64,000 bases of DNA from Pollutimonas nitritireducens (GCF_002849615.1 NZ_PDNV01000008.1:186001-250000); one strand, 5' to 3'; shown: positions 1 to 8,976, numbered from the stretch's first letter. Notes: generated by a model from the sequence alone, not told the origin. Numbers and translations: made by a program.

Positions 1-1056
1 CCCGAAGGGGAATACCTTCATTGGGGTGCAACGACGCAAGACATCATGGATACCGCCACGGTGCTGCAGGTTCGCGATGCACTCGCCATCATTGACGCGG
101 ACCTGGAACAGCTCGACGGCCTGCTGGCCTCCTTATCCGAACGGTATCGCGATGCCCCCATGGCGGGGCGCACACACCTTCAACATGCATTACCTATCAC
201 ATTTGGCTATAAAGCCGCTGTCTGGCTGCTGATGATACGGCGCCACCGCGAACGCCTGGTGCAGCTCAAGCCGCGCGTACTGGTCGGCCAGTTTGGCGGC
301 GCCGCTGGCACATTGGCATCACTCGGCGACGATGGGCTGGCAGTACACGCGGAACTCATGAAAGAGCTAGCGCTGGGTGCTACGCCGATCACCTGGCACG
401 TTGCACGCGACGGACTTGCCGAAGCTGTCCAATTTCTGGGCCTGGTTACTGCGTCGCTGGGCAAGATCGCCCTGGACGTCATGCTCATGATGACCAACGA
501 ACTCGGCGAAGCCTACGAACCCTTTGTCAAAGGACGCGGCGCCTCCAGCACCATGCCGCAAAAGCGCAACCCCATCTCATGTGAACTGATGTGGAGCGCA
601 TCCAAGACCGTACGGCAACACGCGGGCCTCGCGCTGGACGCCATTGTGCAAGACTTTGAACGCGCCACCGGACCCTGGCATATTGAATGGTCCGCCATCC
701 CCGAGGCCTTCGTGCTTACCGCCGGGTCGTTGCATCAGGCCAAATTCATGCTGGCCGGACTTGAAGTCGACACGCAGCGCATGCGGCATAACCTGGGCAT
801 ATCCGGCGGCCTGATCGTTGCGGAAGCCGTCATGATGGGGCTGGCACCACACATAGGTCGCCAGACGGCACACGATGTCGTCTACGACGCATGCCGCCTG
901 GCAGCCACCGAAGGCCGGCCTCTGTCAGAAATACTGCACGAGAATCCAGCCGTCTCATCCAGGCTCGACCGCAGCACCATCAATGGCTTGTGTGACCCGG
1001 CAAATTACCTGGGATCCGCTCAGAAGATGGTCGATCGCATGCGTCACTTTGTTTGA
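1..1056 (+). CDS. Fumarase/aspartase-superfamily lyase, PcaB-like (5' truncated)
   Basis: The reading frame is open from base 1, so the gene starts upstream of the window and 351 C-terminal residues are present. The first residues carry the HWGATTQD block typical of 3-carboxy-cis,cis-muconate cycloisomerase (PcaB) and adenylosuccinate-lyase-like enzymes. An AGRTHLQ block follows, and the superfamily signature GASSTMPQKRNP lies at about 538-573. These enzymes form homotetramers and release fumarate, or cycloisomerise muconate, by beta-elimination chemistry. No other protocatechuate gene is nearby. Instead the gene is followed by a Bug receptor and a class I fumarase, which suggests a fumarate-releasing C-N or C-O lyase rather than true PcaB; that is inference. 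Superfamily assignment is secure and substrate is unknown. Confidence 0.85.
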   Translation, partial: PEGEYLHWGATTQDIMDTATVLQVRDALAIIDADLEQLDGLLASLSERYRDAPMAGRTHLQHALPITFGYKAAVWLLMIRRHRERLVQLKPRVLVGQFGGAAGTLASLGDDGLAVHAELMKELALGATPITWHVARDGLAEAVQFLGLVTASLGKIALDVMLMMTNELGEAYEPFVKGRGASSTMPQKRNPISCELMWSASKTVRQHAGLALDAIVQDFERATGPWHIEWSAIPEAFVLTAGSLHQAKFMLAGLEVDTQRMRHNLGISGGLIVAEAVMMGLAPHIGRQTAHDVVYDACRLAATEGRPLSEILHENPAVSSRLDRSTINGLCDPANYLGSAQKMVDRMRHFV

Positions 1057-1103
1057 CCCACAAGAGCCTGACGGCCCGCCTACCACCCATGAAGGAGACA
1101 TCA

Positions 1104-2084
1104 ATGAAAAAATGGATCGCAATTCTTGCCACCACGACACTGCTAAGCCCGCTATGTACCGCCCAGGCGGCTGACGACTATCCGAACCGCGCAATAACTT
1201 GGATCGTACCGTTCTCGGCGGGCGGACCCACCGATGCCATGGCCCGAAACATCGCCAACCGGCTGTCCAAGGAGATCAAGCAAACCATCCTTGTCGAAAA
1301 CAAACCAGGCGCAGGCGGCACCATAGGCGCCACCGCAGCGGCCCGCAGCGATCCGGATGGCTACACCTTTCTGGTCGGGCACATTGGCTATATGGCCGCA
1401 GCGCCGACACTATACCCAGAACTGCGCTACGATCCGGTGAAAGACTTCGAAGCCGTATTCCGGTTTCCCGACACACCGCTGGTTCTGCTTGTGGGCGCCA
1501 ACTCGCCTTATAAAACAATCGATGAACTGGTGGCTTTCGGCAAGGCCAACCCGGGAAGCCTGAACTTCAGCAATGCCGGCGTGGGATCGACCTCGCATCT
1601 TGTAGCGGCCATGTTCGCCAGCAAGGCCGGCATGACCATCACGCCCATCGCCTACAAGGGAGCCGGACCGGCGCTGAACGATCTGATGGGCGGACAGGTG
1701 GATGCCATGTTTGACCAGACCAACACCGCACTTCCGCAGACGCGAGGCGGCAAAGTCCACGCCCTCGGGCTGACCTCGCCTACGCGTATGGACCAATTCC
1801 CCAATGTTCCCACCATGAAAGAAAAGGCGGTGCCCGGTTTCCAGGTTTCGACCTGGTATGGCCTGTACGCGCCCAAGGGTACACCATCGAATGTGGTCGA
1901 TACCTTGGCCGCGGCGTATAAAACCATAATGCAAGACAAAGCGTTCACCCAGCAGATGTCAGACCAGGGGATTCTCTTGCTATCGGACGCGGACTACGCC
2001 CCAAAAGCCTTCCAGCACCACACCGTGGAGGAAGGCAAGCGTTGGGCACAGGTCATAAAAAAAGCCGGAATCAAACTCAAGTAG
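1104..2084 (+). CDS. Bug-family (TctC-like) periplasmic solute-binding protein
   Basis: This 326-residue protein has a Sec signal peptide ending near AQA-ADDYP and the Bug landmarks in order: PFSAGGPTD, VENKPGAGGT, DPDGYTF and AYKGAGPALNDL. The family binds carboxylates or other small metabolites in the periplasm. I chose ATG 1104 because a GAAGGAGA Shine-Dalgarno sits six bases upstream. The frame is also open back to a TTG at 1053 that overlaps the lyase stop, but that extension would precede the signal peptide. It lies 47 bases after the lyase and 8 bases before the fumarase, so the three are probably one transcript and the ligand is probably the lyase substrate. Confidence 0.93.
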   Translation: MKKWIAILATTTLLSPLCTAQAADDYPNRAITWIVPFSAGGPTDAMARNIANRLSKEIKQTILVENKPGAGGTIGATAAARSDPDGYTFLVGHIGYMAAAPTLYPELRYDPVKDFEAVFRFPDTPLVLLVGANSPYKTIDELVAFGKANPGSLNFSNAGVGSTSHLVAAMFASKAGMTITPIAYKGAGPALNDLMGGQVDAMFDQTNTALPQTRGGKVHALGLTSPTRMDQFPNVPTMKEKAVPGFQVSTWYGLYAPKGTPSNVVDTLAAAYKTIMQDKAFTQQMSDQGILLLSDADYAPKAFQHHTVEEGKRWAQVIKKAGIKLK

Positions 2085-2092
2085 AGCCGACA

Positions 2093-3607
2093 ATGACGCC
2101 ACGAACCATACGCGCAGACGACTTGGTGGACAGCATTGCCGACGCCTTGCAGTTCATGAGCTACTACCATCCTGCCGACTTCGTGCAATCATTGAAACGG
2201 GCATATGAAAGCGAAACGCATGGTCCCGCCCGCAACGCCCTGCTGCAAATACTGATCAATAGCAAGCTTTGCGCCGCGGCCCACCGCCCCGTATGCCAGG
2301 ATACCGGCGTCGTGCATGTATTCTTTCGCATGGGCATGGACGTTCGGATTCATGACGAAAGCACCGATATCACTCCAAGCCTGCAGGCGCTGGCAAACCG
2401 GGCGGTTGCCCGGGCGTACCGTTGCAAAGAGAATCCACTGCGCGCCTCCATAGTCCTGGACCCGCTAGGCGCTCGGACCAACACACGCGACAACACGCCG
2501 GCGGTGGTCCATATTGAAATGATTGAAGGCAACACAATTGGCATGATCGTCGCTGCAAAAGGGGGAGGCGGGGACGTAAAGGCCCGCTACACCATGCTGA
2601 ATCCCAGCGACTCCGTCGCGGACTGGGTAGTAAGTCAGCTGCCCAACATGGGCGCCGGCTGGTGCCCACCGGGAGTGCTGGGTATCGGCGTGGGGGGAAG
2701 CCCGGAACAAGCCATGCTCATGGCAAAACGCGCACTGTTCTCCCCTATCGACATGCATGTGCTGCAAGCAGCAGGACCACAGAATCCCCTAGACGCACTC
2801 AGGCTCGACATTTTCGAGCGTATCAATGCACTGGGCATCGGCGCCCAGGGACTCGGCGGGAATACCACCGTACTGGATATCAAGATCGAGCATGCTGCTT
2901 CGCACGCCGCGCTATTGCCTGTCGCAATCATCCCGAACTGTGCGGCGACACGGTTCGTCCGTTTCGAGCTTGACGGTTCAGGCGTCGCGCAACTTGTGCC
3001 GCCGCCGCTATCTTTATGGGACGACATACCCGATGCGCTTCCCGGCCTGGGCGGCAGGTCGGTCGACCTGGATACCCTGACACCCGGGGAAGTCGCCACG
3101 TGGCGGGCGGGCGACACGCTGCTGCTGTCGGGAACCCTGCTGACGGCACGCGACGCGGCGCACAAACGCCTCGCCGACTTGCTCGAACGACGACAACCCT
3201 TGCCCGTGGACCTGCGCGGGCGCGCCATCTATTACGTCGGCCCTGTCGATCCGATCGAAGGTGAGGCGGTGGGCCCGGCCGGCCCCACGACCTCAACTCG
3301 CATGGACAAGTTCATGCCCGCACTGTTGGAACAGACAGGCTTGCTGGTCACGATCGGTAAGGCCGAACGCGGCCCGACAGCCATCGAAGCCATCAGGCGC
3401 GCCGGTGCGGCCTATTTAATGGCCGTCGGTGGGGCCGCCTACCTGATTTCTAAGGCCGTCCGGTCCGCGCGAGTCGTCGCCTTCGAAGATCTCGGCATGG
3501 AAGCCATCTACGAATTCACGGTGGAGAACATGCCTGTAGTCGTCGCCGTGGATTCGGATGGCCGCTCCGTGCACAAGACCTTCTTTGCCACCGTGAGCGA
3601 CATATAA
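2093..3607 (+). CDS. Class I (Fe-S) fumarate hydratase, fused alpha and beta domains
   Basis: A 504-residue class I fumarase-type hydro-lyase with both halves in one chain. The N-terminal part (about 1-285) carries three cysteines in cluster-binding contexts: Cys68 in RPVCQDTG, Cys191 in GAGWCPPG and Cys283 in IPNCAATR. The C-terminal part has YVGPVDPIEGEAVGPAGPTT and LVTIGKAERG, as in the beta domain. Such enzymes carry an oxygen-sensitive [4Fe-4S] cluster and hydrate fumarate; tartrate dehydratase and mesaconase are relatives, so the substrate could differ. The start at ATG 2093 is just after the Bug stop; an upstream in-frame GTG at 2042 would lie inside the Bug gene. In context it could convert fumarate released by the upstream lyase into malate. 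Confidence 0.9.
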   Translation: MTPRTIRADDLVDSIADALQFMSYYHPADFVQSLKRAYESETHGPARNALLQILINSKLCAAAHRPVCQDTGVVHVFFRMGMDVRIHDESTDITPSLQALANRAVARAYRCKENPLRASIVLDPLGARTNTRDNTPAVVHIEMIEGNTIGMIVAAKGGGGDVKARYTMLNPSDSVADWVVSQLPNMGAGWCPPGVLGIGVGGSPEQAMLMAKRALFSPIDMHVLQAAGPQNPLDALRLDIFERINALGIGAQGLGGNTTVLDIKIEHAASHAALLPVAIIPNCAATRFVRFELDGSGVAQLVPPPLSLWDDIPDALPGLGGRSVDLDTLTPGEVATWRAGDTLLLSGTLLTARDAAHKRLADLLERRQPLPVDLRGRAIYYVGPVDPIEGEAVGPAGPTTSTRMDKFMPALLEQTGLLVTIGKAERGPTAIEAIRRAGAAYLMAVGGAAYLISKAVRSARVVAFEDLGMEAIYEFTVENMPVVVAVDSDGRSVHKTFFATVSDI

Positions 3608-3881
3608 CATCCAGAATCATGGCCGTGCACCGATCACCACCTTCAGCCCGGGCCGCGACGCGAAGCACGTAACGGCGTCATGGTCGAACTGTTCACCAAA
3701 GACTCCTTCGGTCGGCAATCTATTCTTGCACGATTTTGCAATTATCACGCCATGGAGCCCGGGCACGCCGCTTGCAGGAAAAAATTATAATGATGGGGCG
3801 CCGCAGATTGGGGCTGGTACACCGACCGACGCACAAGTCTTCAATTCCACGTAGCGGTGAACAATCGCAAGGAGCAATGAA

Positions 3882-4070
3882 ATGACACAAGCGAAACTCG
3901 AGCCGGGCGACGGCAGCATCTCTTTAGGAAGGGACAAGTCAAAACCGCAGAATGAAAAAAAAGAAGAAAAAGACTTGCTACCCGAACTGGGACTGAAGCG
4001 CCCTGCACGGCCCAAGGGCGGTATCAATAAGCCAACGCCCGCTGATCCAGGCATAGACCTGGGTAATTGA
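3882..4070 (+). CDS. Small charged hypothetical protein (62 aa)
   Basis: A short ORF with AAGGAG at 3869-3874 and seven bases of spacing to ATG 3882, which supports translation. The product is rich in Lys, Glu, Pro and Gly, has no cysteine, membrane segment or signal peptide, and contains a KKEEK-type charged stretch followed by a proline/glycine-rich tail; it is probably disordered. I do not recognise a family. Its stop codon ends at 4070 and the stop of the oppositely oriented Bug gene begins at 4071, so the two genes meet with no gap. The 274 bases before it (3608-3881) hold no convincing gene and probably its promoter. Confidence 0.5.
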   Translation: MTQAKLEPGDGSISLGRDKSKPQNEKKEEKDLLPELGLKRPARPKGGINKPTPADPGIDLGN

Positions 4071-5045
4071 TTATTGCAGCTTCAGCCCTGCGCTTCCAAT
4101 GAGTTCACGATTCGACTGCAGCTCTTCGCTGATGGCTTTGGAAAAATCTTGCGGCGTGCCGGACATGGGAATATTGCTGCTGCCTTTCAGCAATTCCTGG
4201 ATTTTCGGCATTGCAACCACCTCATTGATTTCCGTGTTCAGGCGCGTAACGATGGCATCTGGAGTCCCGCCCGGAGCGAAAAAGCCAAATACCGACATCT
4301 TGTTGGCCCGGGCATATCCCAGCTCGGAAAAGGTTGGCACTTCGGGCAGGAATGCAGCCCGCTTCGGCGCGGCAATGGCAATGGCGCGCAGCGCATCGCG
4401 TTCTATGTGTCCGATCAATGCTGAGCTGACATTGGTCGATATCAGTTCGAATTGGCCACCCAAGGCATCATTCTGTTGCTGTGCGCTCCCCTTGTAAGGC
4501 ACATGCGTTACGCTGACCTCGGCATCATGCTGGAACTGCTCAAGCATAAGATGCCCGACAGATCCCGGGCCGGACGTGGCCCAGCGTAAAGAACCCGGCG
4601 CGGTTTTCGACTGGCTGATGACGTCATGAATGCTCTTGCCCTTGAACGCGCTCGTTCCCAACAGGACAACGGGTGAGACCATGACGCTGGCGACCGGAGC
4701 GATATCCTTGCCCGGATCGTACGCGACCTTGGAAATCAGTGGAGACAGCGCAAGCGGGCTGATCGATGAAAATCCAATGGTATAGCCATCGGCATCAGCC
4801 TTGGCCACGGCCGCCATGCCGACCGTTCCGCCGGCGCCGCCCTTGTTCTCCACCACGAACGGCGTCTTCAACCGAACGCTGAGCTCTTCCGAGATGGCAC
4901 GCGTTACCGTGTCGCTGACTCCACCCGGAGGGTATACAACAATGACGCGCACCGGCTTATCCGGCCAACCGGCGGCCACCGATACAGAGGTTGCGGCGCA
5001 AAGCAGGCACGCGGCAAGCATGCGTGACATTCTTGTTTTTGACAT
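4071..5045 (-). CDS. Bug-family periplasmic solute-binding protein
   Basis: A 324-residue secreted binding protein: signal peptide through about VSVAAG-WPD, then VYPPGGVSDT, VENKGGAGGT, DADGYTIGF and VPYKGSAQQQNDAL. I place the start at ATG 5045, with a CAGGAA-like site upstream on the minus strand; the frame is open further to 5117, but that stretch precedes the signal sequence. No enzyme shares its transcript: it is monocistronic, convergent with the small gene to its left and divergent from the Nudix gene to its right. Its ligand therefore cannot be guessed from context. Confidence 0.92.
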   Translation of the reverse strand: MSKTRMSRMLAACLLCAATSVSVAAGWPDKPVRVIVVYPPGGVSDTVTRAISEELSVRLKTPFVVENKGGAGGTVGMAAVAKADADGYTIGFSSISPLALSPLISKVAYDPGKDIAPVASVMVSPVVLLGTSAFKGKSIHDVISQSKTAPGSLRWATSGPGSVGHLMLEQFQHDAEVSVTHVPYKGSAQQQNDALGGQFELISTNVSSALIGHIERDALRAIAIAAPKRAAFLPEVPTFSELGYARANKMSVFGFFAPGGTPDAIVTRLNTEINEVVAMPKIQELLKGSSNIPMSGTPQDFSKAISEELQSNRELIGSAGLKLQ

Positions 5046-5141
5046 GAGCGTGTTCCTGGGAATGGGGAATGCGGAAGGATTATTGTATCCTTGGAAGGCT
5101 GTTAAGCTGGCGCACATTGATCGACTTTATTGCACACCGCC

Positions 5142-5723
5142 ATGACCGCTGAGACCGATGATCACCTGATTGAAACGCTATTGGAAAGCGAGTCCCTCTT
5201 CGAAGGACGCTTTTTGAATGCACGACGCGACACCGTAAGGCTGCCCGATGGCGCCAGTGCCACCCGCGAGTACTTTATCCATCCTGGGGCCGTCGTGATC
5301 ATCGCACTGCTGGATGACGACCACGTACTGCTGGAGCGCCAGTTCCGGTATCCGGTGGGGATGGTCATGACGGAGTTTCCCGCTGGCAAGCTCGATCCGG
5401 GTGAAGACCCGCTTGCTTGTGCAAAACGCGAGCTGTTGGAAGAAACTGGCTATACCGCTGGAAGTTGGGCGTATGCCGGCGCCCTGCACCTCGCAATTTC
5501 ATATTCCACTGAAGTCATCCATATTCTTTTTGCGCGGAATCTGGTCGCCGGCGACGCACAGCTGGACCACGACGAATTTCTTGAGGTGCTGCCCATGACG
5601 GCGGACGATGTCCTGGCAGCATGCCGCAGCGGCGCCATTACGGATGCCAAGACGCTGAGTTGCAGCCTCTGGCTGCAGAACGTCCGTTCCGGCGCCTGGA
5701 CGCTAGACTGGACGCCTGCCTGA
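5142..5723 (+). CDS. nudF: Nudix hydrolase, ADP-ribose pyrophosphatase type
   Basis: A 193-residue cytoplasmic Nudix enzyme. The Nudix box lies within FPAGKLDPGE...CAKRELLEETGY and has all the consensus Gly, Glu and Arg residues. The N-terminal LLESESLFEGRFLNARRDTV and the REYFIHPGAVVIIALLDD strand match NudF-like ADP-ribose diphosphatases, which hydrolyse ADP-ribose to AMP and ribose 5-phosphate. Start is ATG 5142; an in-frame TTG at 5130 is possible, and neither has a clear Shine-Dalgarno. It is divergent from the Bug gene, with a shared 96-base promoter region. Confidence 0.85.
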   Translation: MTAETDDHLIETLLESESLFEGRFLNARRDTVRLPDGASATREYFIHPGAVVIIALLDDDHVLLERQFRYPVGMVMTEFPAGKLDPGEDPLACAKRELLEETGYTAGSWAYAGALHLAISYSTEVIHILFARNLVAGDAQLDHDEFLEVLPMTADDVLAACRSGAITDAKTLSCSLWLQNVRSGAWTLDWTPA

Positions 5724-5751
5724 CCAGATATTGGCTTGACCTGCGTGATTC

Positions 5752-6606
5752 TTAAATGCGCCCCTTTACGTAGGCGCGAACCTCGCGCAGGAGCTCGCCA
5801 AGGTCACTCTCCAAACGGAGGAATCCTTCGTTTCGCTCGCGGCTGGCTTCATCCATGTAGACGGGTCGCCGGATCTCGATTTGCAGACTATGACGGTGCT
5901 GTGCCGGCTGGCCAATCTGCGCAATCAGCTGGACGCCCTTATAAGGATTGTTGCGAGCCACCGTATATCCTTTGCCGCGCAATACGTCTTCAATAAGCTG
6001 GACGAACGCCGGCTCGCATGTCGTGCCGTCGCGATCGCCCAGCACAAAGTCCGCCAGCGGACGATCGCTGAGCAGGCCCAGCCGTTCGTAGGCATCGTTG
6101 GGCATGGAATGCAGGTTCATATGCCATAAGGCGCCAAACTGATCGTAGCGTTCCTGGATGGCCTGGGCCAGCACGGCGTGATACGGCGCGTAGTAGCTAT
6201 CAATACGGTGACGCACCTCGGCCACGCTGAGGCGGCGGCCATAGATCGGATTGCGCGCATCCATCCGCGTCCAGACCAGGCCTTTGCCCAGGCGCGTTTT
6301 TTCGCCCGGCGAAAGGACTTCAGGCCATCGCCCGTCCAGCGCATCTGGATCCAGGTCGGACAAGCTGCGGTTCGGGTCGATATACGTGCGCGGAAATGTG
6401 GCGGCAACGAGCGTGGCACCGAACTGCGGAGCCGCTGCCCACAGGGCATCGACATGGGTGTCTTCGCCCTGGCGCAGCAATGCCAGTGGTACGACGTGGT
6501 CAAAATCGGCCGGATACGTCGTTCCACTATGCGGCGAGTCGCAAACCAGCGGGATGGGTTCTCCGGTGGGGTCGCTACGGACGACCGCAATGGCTGTTTG
6601 CGACAT
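5752..6606 (-). CDS. N-formylglutamate amidohydrolase family protein
   Basis: A 284-residue enzyme of the N-formylglutamate deformylase (HutG-type) family. CDSPHSGTTYP near the N-terminus, GEDTHVDALW, and HMNLHSMP in the middle are the expected metal-site blocks; the family hydrolyses N-formyl-L-glutamate to formate and glutamate. No other histidine-degradation (hut) gene is nearby. The start lies two bases after the stop of the upstream Bug gene, so the two are almost certainly co-transcribed and the Bug probably delivers the substrate. That may be an N-acylated acidic amino acid or a related amide rather than N-formylglutamate itself. Confidence 0.85.
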   Translation of the reverse strand: MSQTAIAVVRSDPTGEPIPLVCDSPHSGTTYPADFDHVVPLALLRQGEDTHVDALWAAAPQFGATLVAATFPRTYIDPNRSLSDLDPDALDGRWPEVLSPGEKTRLGKGLVWTRMDARNPIYGRRLSVAEVRHRIDSYYAPYHAVLAQAIQERYDQFGALWHMNLHSMPNDAYERLGLLSDRPLADFVLGDRDGTTCEPAFVQLIEDVLRGKGYTVARNNPYKGVQLIAQIGQPAQHRHSLQIEIRRPVYMDEASRERNEGFLRLESDLGELLREVRAYVKGRI

Positions 6607-6608
6607 GA

Positions 6609-7601
6609 TCAGTTCGTCTGGATGTTGGCGGCCTTGGCAACCGCGGCATAGCGTTTCAGGGCGGCATCGATATCCTGGGCGAACTCCTCAGGCGAGTTCG
6701 TCAAAAGCGTACCACCTGCTTTCTTGGCCCGTTCCTGGAATTCCGGATTGGCAGTTGCCTTGCGCACGGCCTGGTTCAAGCGGTCGATAATGTCTTTGGG
6801 CGTACCAGCGGGAGCAACCAGACCAAACCAGCCACCCGTTCCCATCTCGGGAAATCCCAACTCGGTATAGGTTGGCACGTCTGGCAACAGGGCCGAACGC
6901 TCCGCGCCCAGAACGGCTAGCGGGCGCAAGCGGCCTTCCTGCAAATGCGGCAAGGTCGAGGACAGATTGTCGGTGATGGCGTCGACTTGACCCGCCAATG
7001 CGTCGTTCAAGGCAGGACCCGCCCCACGGTACGGAACATGCAGCAGCTTGATGCCGGAGAGCATCATGAAGTTTTCGATATTCGCATGGCCCAGCGAACC
7101 AACGCCTGGGGACGCGAACGAATATTCCATGGGCTTGGACTTGGCCAGCGCGATGAACTCTTTCATATCCTTGGCCGGCACCTTCATATTGACCGCAAAG
7201 ATGCTGGGAATACCCATTACGTTTGCAATGGGTGCGAAGTCTTTCACCGCATCGTATTTCAGGCCCTTGTGTATGGCCGGATTGGCGCCGTGGGTACTGA
7301 CCGTCGCCATGCCAATTGTGTAGCCATCGGCTACGGCGCGCGCAATCTGCTCTGCCCCCAACGCACCGCCAGCGCCGGACCGGTTCTCCACCACAATGGC
7401 TTGGCCCAGCTCGCGGCCAACGTACTCGGCAATCAATCGGCCGACGAGGTCGGTCGAGCCCCCCGCGGCAAACGGTACGATCATGCGCACGGAATGAGAC
7501 GGGTAATCGGCCGCCACGGCAGAGCCGGCACAGCCCATCATGAACATGGCAGCACCGGCCAAGGCACGGCGAACCAACTTTGTGGTAATTGTTGCGGACA
7601 T
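6609..7601 (-). CDS. Bug-family periplasmic solute-binding protein
   Basis: A 330-residue protein with a signal peptide ending near GSAVAADYP and Bug blocks PFAAGGSTDLVGR, VENRSGAGGALGAEQ, VADGYTIGM and HVPYRGAGPALNDAL. ATG 7601 has a CCGGAG site about eight bases upstream. It is the first gene of a two-gene operon with the N-formylglutamate amidohydrolase (2-base gap) and is divergent from a LysR gene. The inverted repeat at 7687-7701 between them is a likely control site. Ligand unknown; an N-acyl amino acid is the contextual guess. Confidence 0.93.
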   Translation of the reverse strand: MSATITTKLVRRALAGAAMFMMGCAGSAVAADYPSHSVRMIVPFAAGGSTDLVGRLIAEYVGRELGQAIVVENRSGAGGALGAEQIARAVADGYTIGMATVSTHGANPAIHKGLKYDAVKDFAPIANVMGIPSIFAVNMKVPAKDMKEFIALAKSKPMEYSFASPGVGSLGHANIENFMMLSGIKLLHVPYRGAGPALNDALAGQVDAITDNLSSTLPHLQEGRLRPLAVLGAERSALLPDVPTYTELGFPEMGTGGWFGLVAPAGTPKDIIDRLNQAVRKATANPEFQERAKKAGGTLLTNSPEEFAQDIDAALKRYAAVAKAANIQTN

Positions 7602-7686
7602 TGAAGACTCCGGAAAGGTGAGAAGAACAAAAACGGAGTATCTGCAATTTACTTGCTCGCGGCAAACGACTATATTTCACCTTAGT

Positions 7687-7701
7687 ATTACATAATGTAA
7701 T
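7687..7701. promoter_or_regulatory. Perfect 15-bp inverted repeat, probable LysR operator
   Basis: ATTACAT-A-ATGTAAT is a perfect dyad and fits the T-N11-A rule for LysR-type regulator boxes. It lies 36 bases before the LysR start (7737) and 86 bases before the divergent Bug start (7601), where an autoregulatory site is expected. Binding is inferred, not shown. Confidence 0.6.
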
Positions 7702-7736
7702 GCCAAGTCCGCCCCCCTCAGTTCCTATGCATCGCT

Positions 7737-8645
7737 ATGAAGATACACTCGCCCTCCATGTCGGAACTGCACGCCTTTGCCACGGCAGCGCGCCTGGGCA
7801 GCTTCACCAAAGCCGCGGAAACCCTCTGTCTGACCCAGGGAGCGGTCAGTCGCGCCATTTCCCGGCTCGAGGCGCATTTTGGCCAGCCGCTGATGAAGCG
7901 CAGCGCCCATGGCCTGACCCTCACTGACGCCGGGCGCCGACTGGCCGATGCCATCGCTGTACCGCTGCATACGATTGAAACGATCTCTTCCGATCTACGC
8001 GGGGGCGCCAGTCGCCAGCACCTCAGCCTGTCCGTCGTACCCACCTTGGCCAGTGTCTGGCTGGTACCGCGTCTACCTGAGTTCTACAAGCGTCATTCGG
8101 AAATCACCCTCTCCTTCACTGCCTATCGACGCGATGAAGATTTCTCCCTGGCCACTCCCCACGCCGCTATCCTCAGCGGCCTTCCCCAACAGTGGCCCCA
8201 ATGCCATTGCGACTACCTCCTAGGCCGGGAAATCGTAGTGATCTGCCATCCCGACCGCCTGCAGGCGCGCAAGGCCGCCGGACACTGGATCCATCCTCGC
8301 GAGCTGCTCGACGAACCCCTGCTCTACCACGCGAACGCGACCGATAACTGGCAACGCTGGTTCGACTCTGCCGGCGTACCCGCCAAGCCCCAACCCGGTA
8401 CGGCCCTGGACCAAGTCTCCATCATCGTACGCGCCGTCATGGCCGACATGGGTATCGCCGTACTCCAGCGCTGCCTCGTACGCGACGAGATCGACGCCGG
8501 CCGCGTCGCCACGCCCTTCGACATCCCCGTATCGCTCGATCGCGGCTACGTCCTCTGTTGCCCCCTGCAACGCAAAGACCACCCCGCCCTCAGCGCCTTC
8601 CGGGAATGGCTATTGGAAGTAGCCGCCCGCGAGCAAACCACCTGA
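7737..8645 (+). CDS. LysR-type transcriptional regulator (GcvA-like)
   Basis: A 302-residue regulator. The N-terminal winged helix-turn-helix is clear (ELHAFATAARLGSFTKAAETL, then LTQGAVSRAISRLEAHFG), followed by a substrate-binding-like effector domain with WLVPRLPEFYKRHSEI. The CLTQGAVSRAI pattern resembles the GcvA/AmpR branch. It is divergent from the Bug / N-formylglutamate amidohydrolase operon, with a perfect inverted repeat between them, so it most likely controls that operon in response to the imported compound. Codon use in its second half favours C-ending codons strongly. Confidence 0.93.
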   Translation: MKIHSPSMSELHAFATAARLGSFTKAAETLCLTQGAVSRAISRLEAHFGQPLMKRSAHGLTLTDAGRRLADAIAVPLHTIETISSDLRGGASRQHLSLSVVPTLASVWLVPRLPEFYKRHSEITLSFTAYRRDEDFSLATPHAAILSGLPQQWPQCHCDYLLGREIVVICHPDRLQARKAAGHWIHPRELLDEPLLYHANATDNWQRWFDSAGVPAKPQPGTALDQVSIIVRAVMADMGIAVLQRCLVRDEIDAGRVATPFDIPVSLDRGYVLCCPLQRKDHPALSAFREWLLEVAAREQTT

Positions 8646-8829
8646 ACCTCGACCGGCAGAAACGTCCTCCGTGTCTGGCCAGCGGCAAGTCGCCCCTTAA
8701 CCATTCCGCACAATTCTGCAGCAAGGAGACGGAGACTGGAGTGGGCCGGGCGTCGCCGCAGGCGAAAAATCCCCCAATACCCCTACGAGAGACTTGACTT
8801 TATCCCTCACATCAATATACTGGCGAACA

Positions 8830-8955
8830 TCAAGGGGAGTAGCTTTCTTCCGACGCATCGTCATTACGGCTGTCTTGCATCATTTCGCAAAACGCCCGGT
8901 GCTCGGGCAACATTCACATGTTGCTAGCAAGACCTTGCCATCGAAGGCAAGGCTC
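8830..8955 (+). promoter_or_regulatory. yybP-ykoY (manganese) riboswitch aptamer
   Basis: The 5' conserved block GGGGAGTAGC is at 8834-8843 and the 3' block GCAAGACC at 8927-8934. Between them are small hairpins, including GCAACAT/ATGTTGC (about 8907-8924). The 3' block runs into a CTTGCC/GGCAAG stem (about 8934-8951). This is the arrangement of the yybP-ykoY class (Rfam RF00080), which senses Mn2+ and commonly precedes TerC-family and manganese-efflux genes. A terC homologue follows at 9113, which fits. The rest of 8646-9112 holds only the downstream hairpin. Confidence 0.88.
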
Positions 8956-8976
8956 ATTCCTCCAGCAATAGCTGTC

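Noticed and set aside
1-1056. Naming the first gene pcaB
   Set aside because: Only superfamily blocks are visible in a truncated gene, and the neighbours are a Bug and a fumarase rather than protocatechuate genes.
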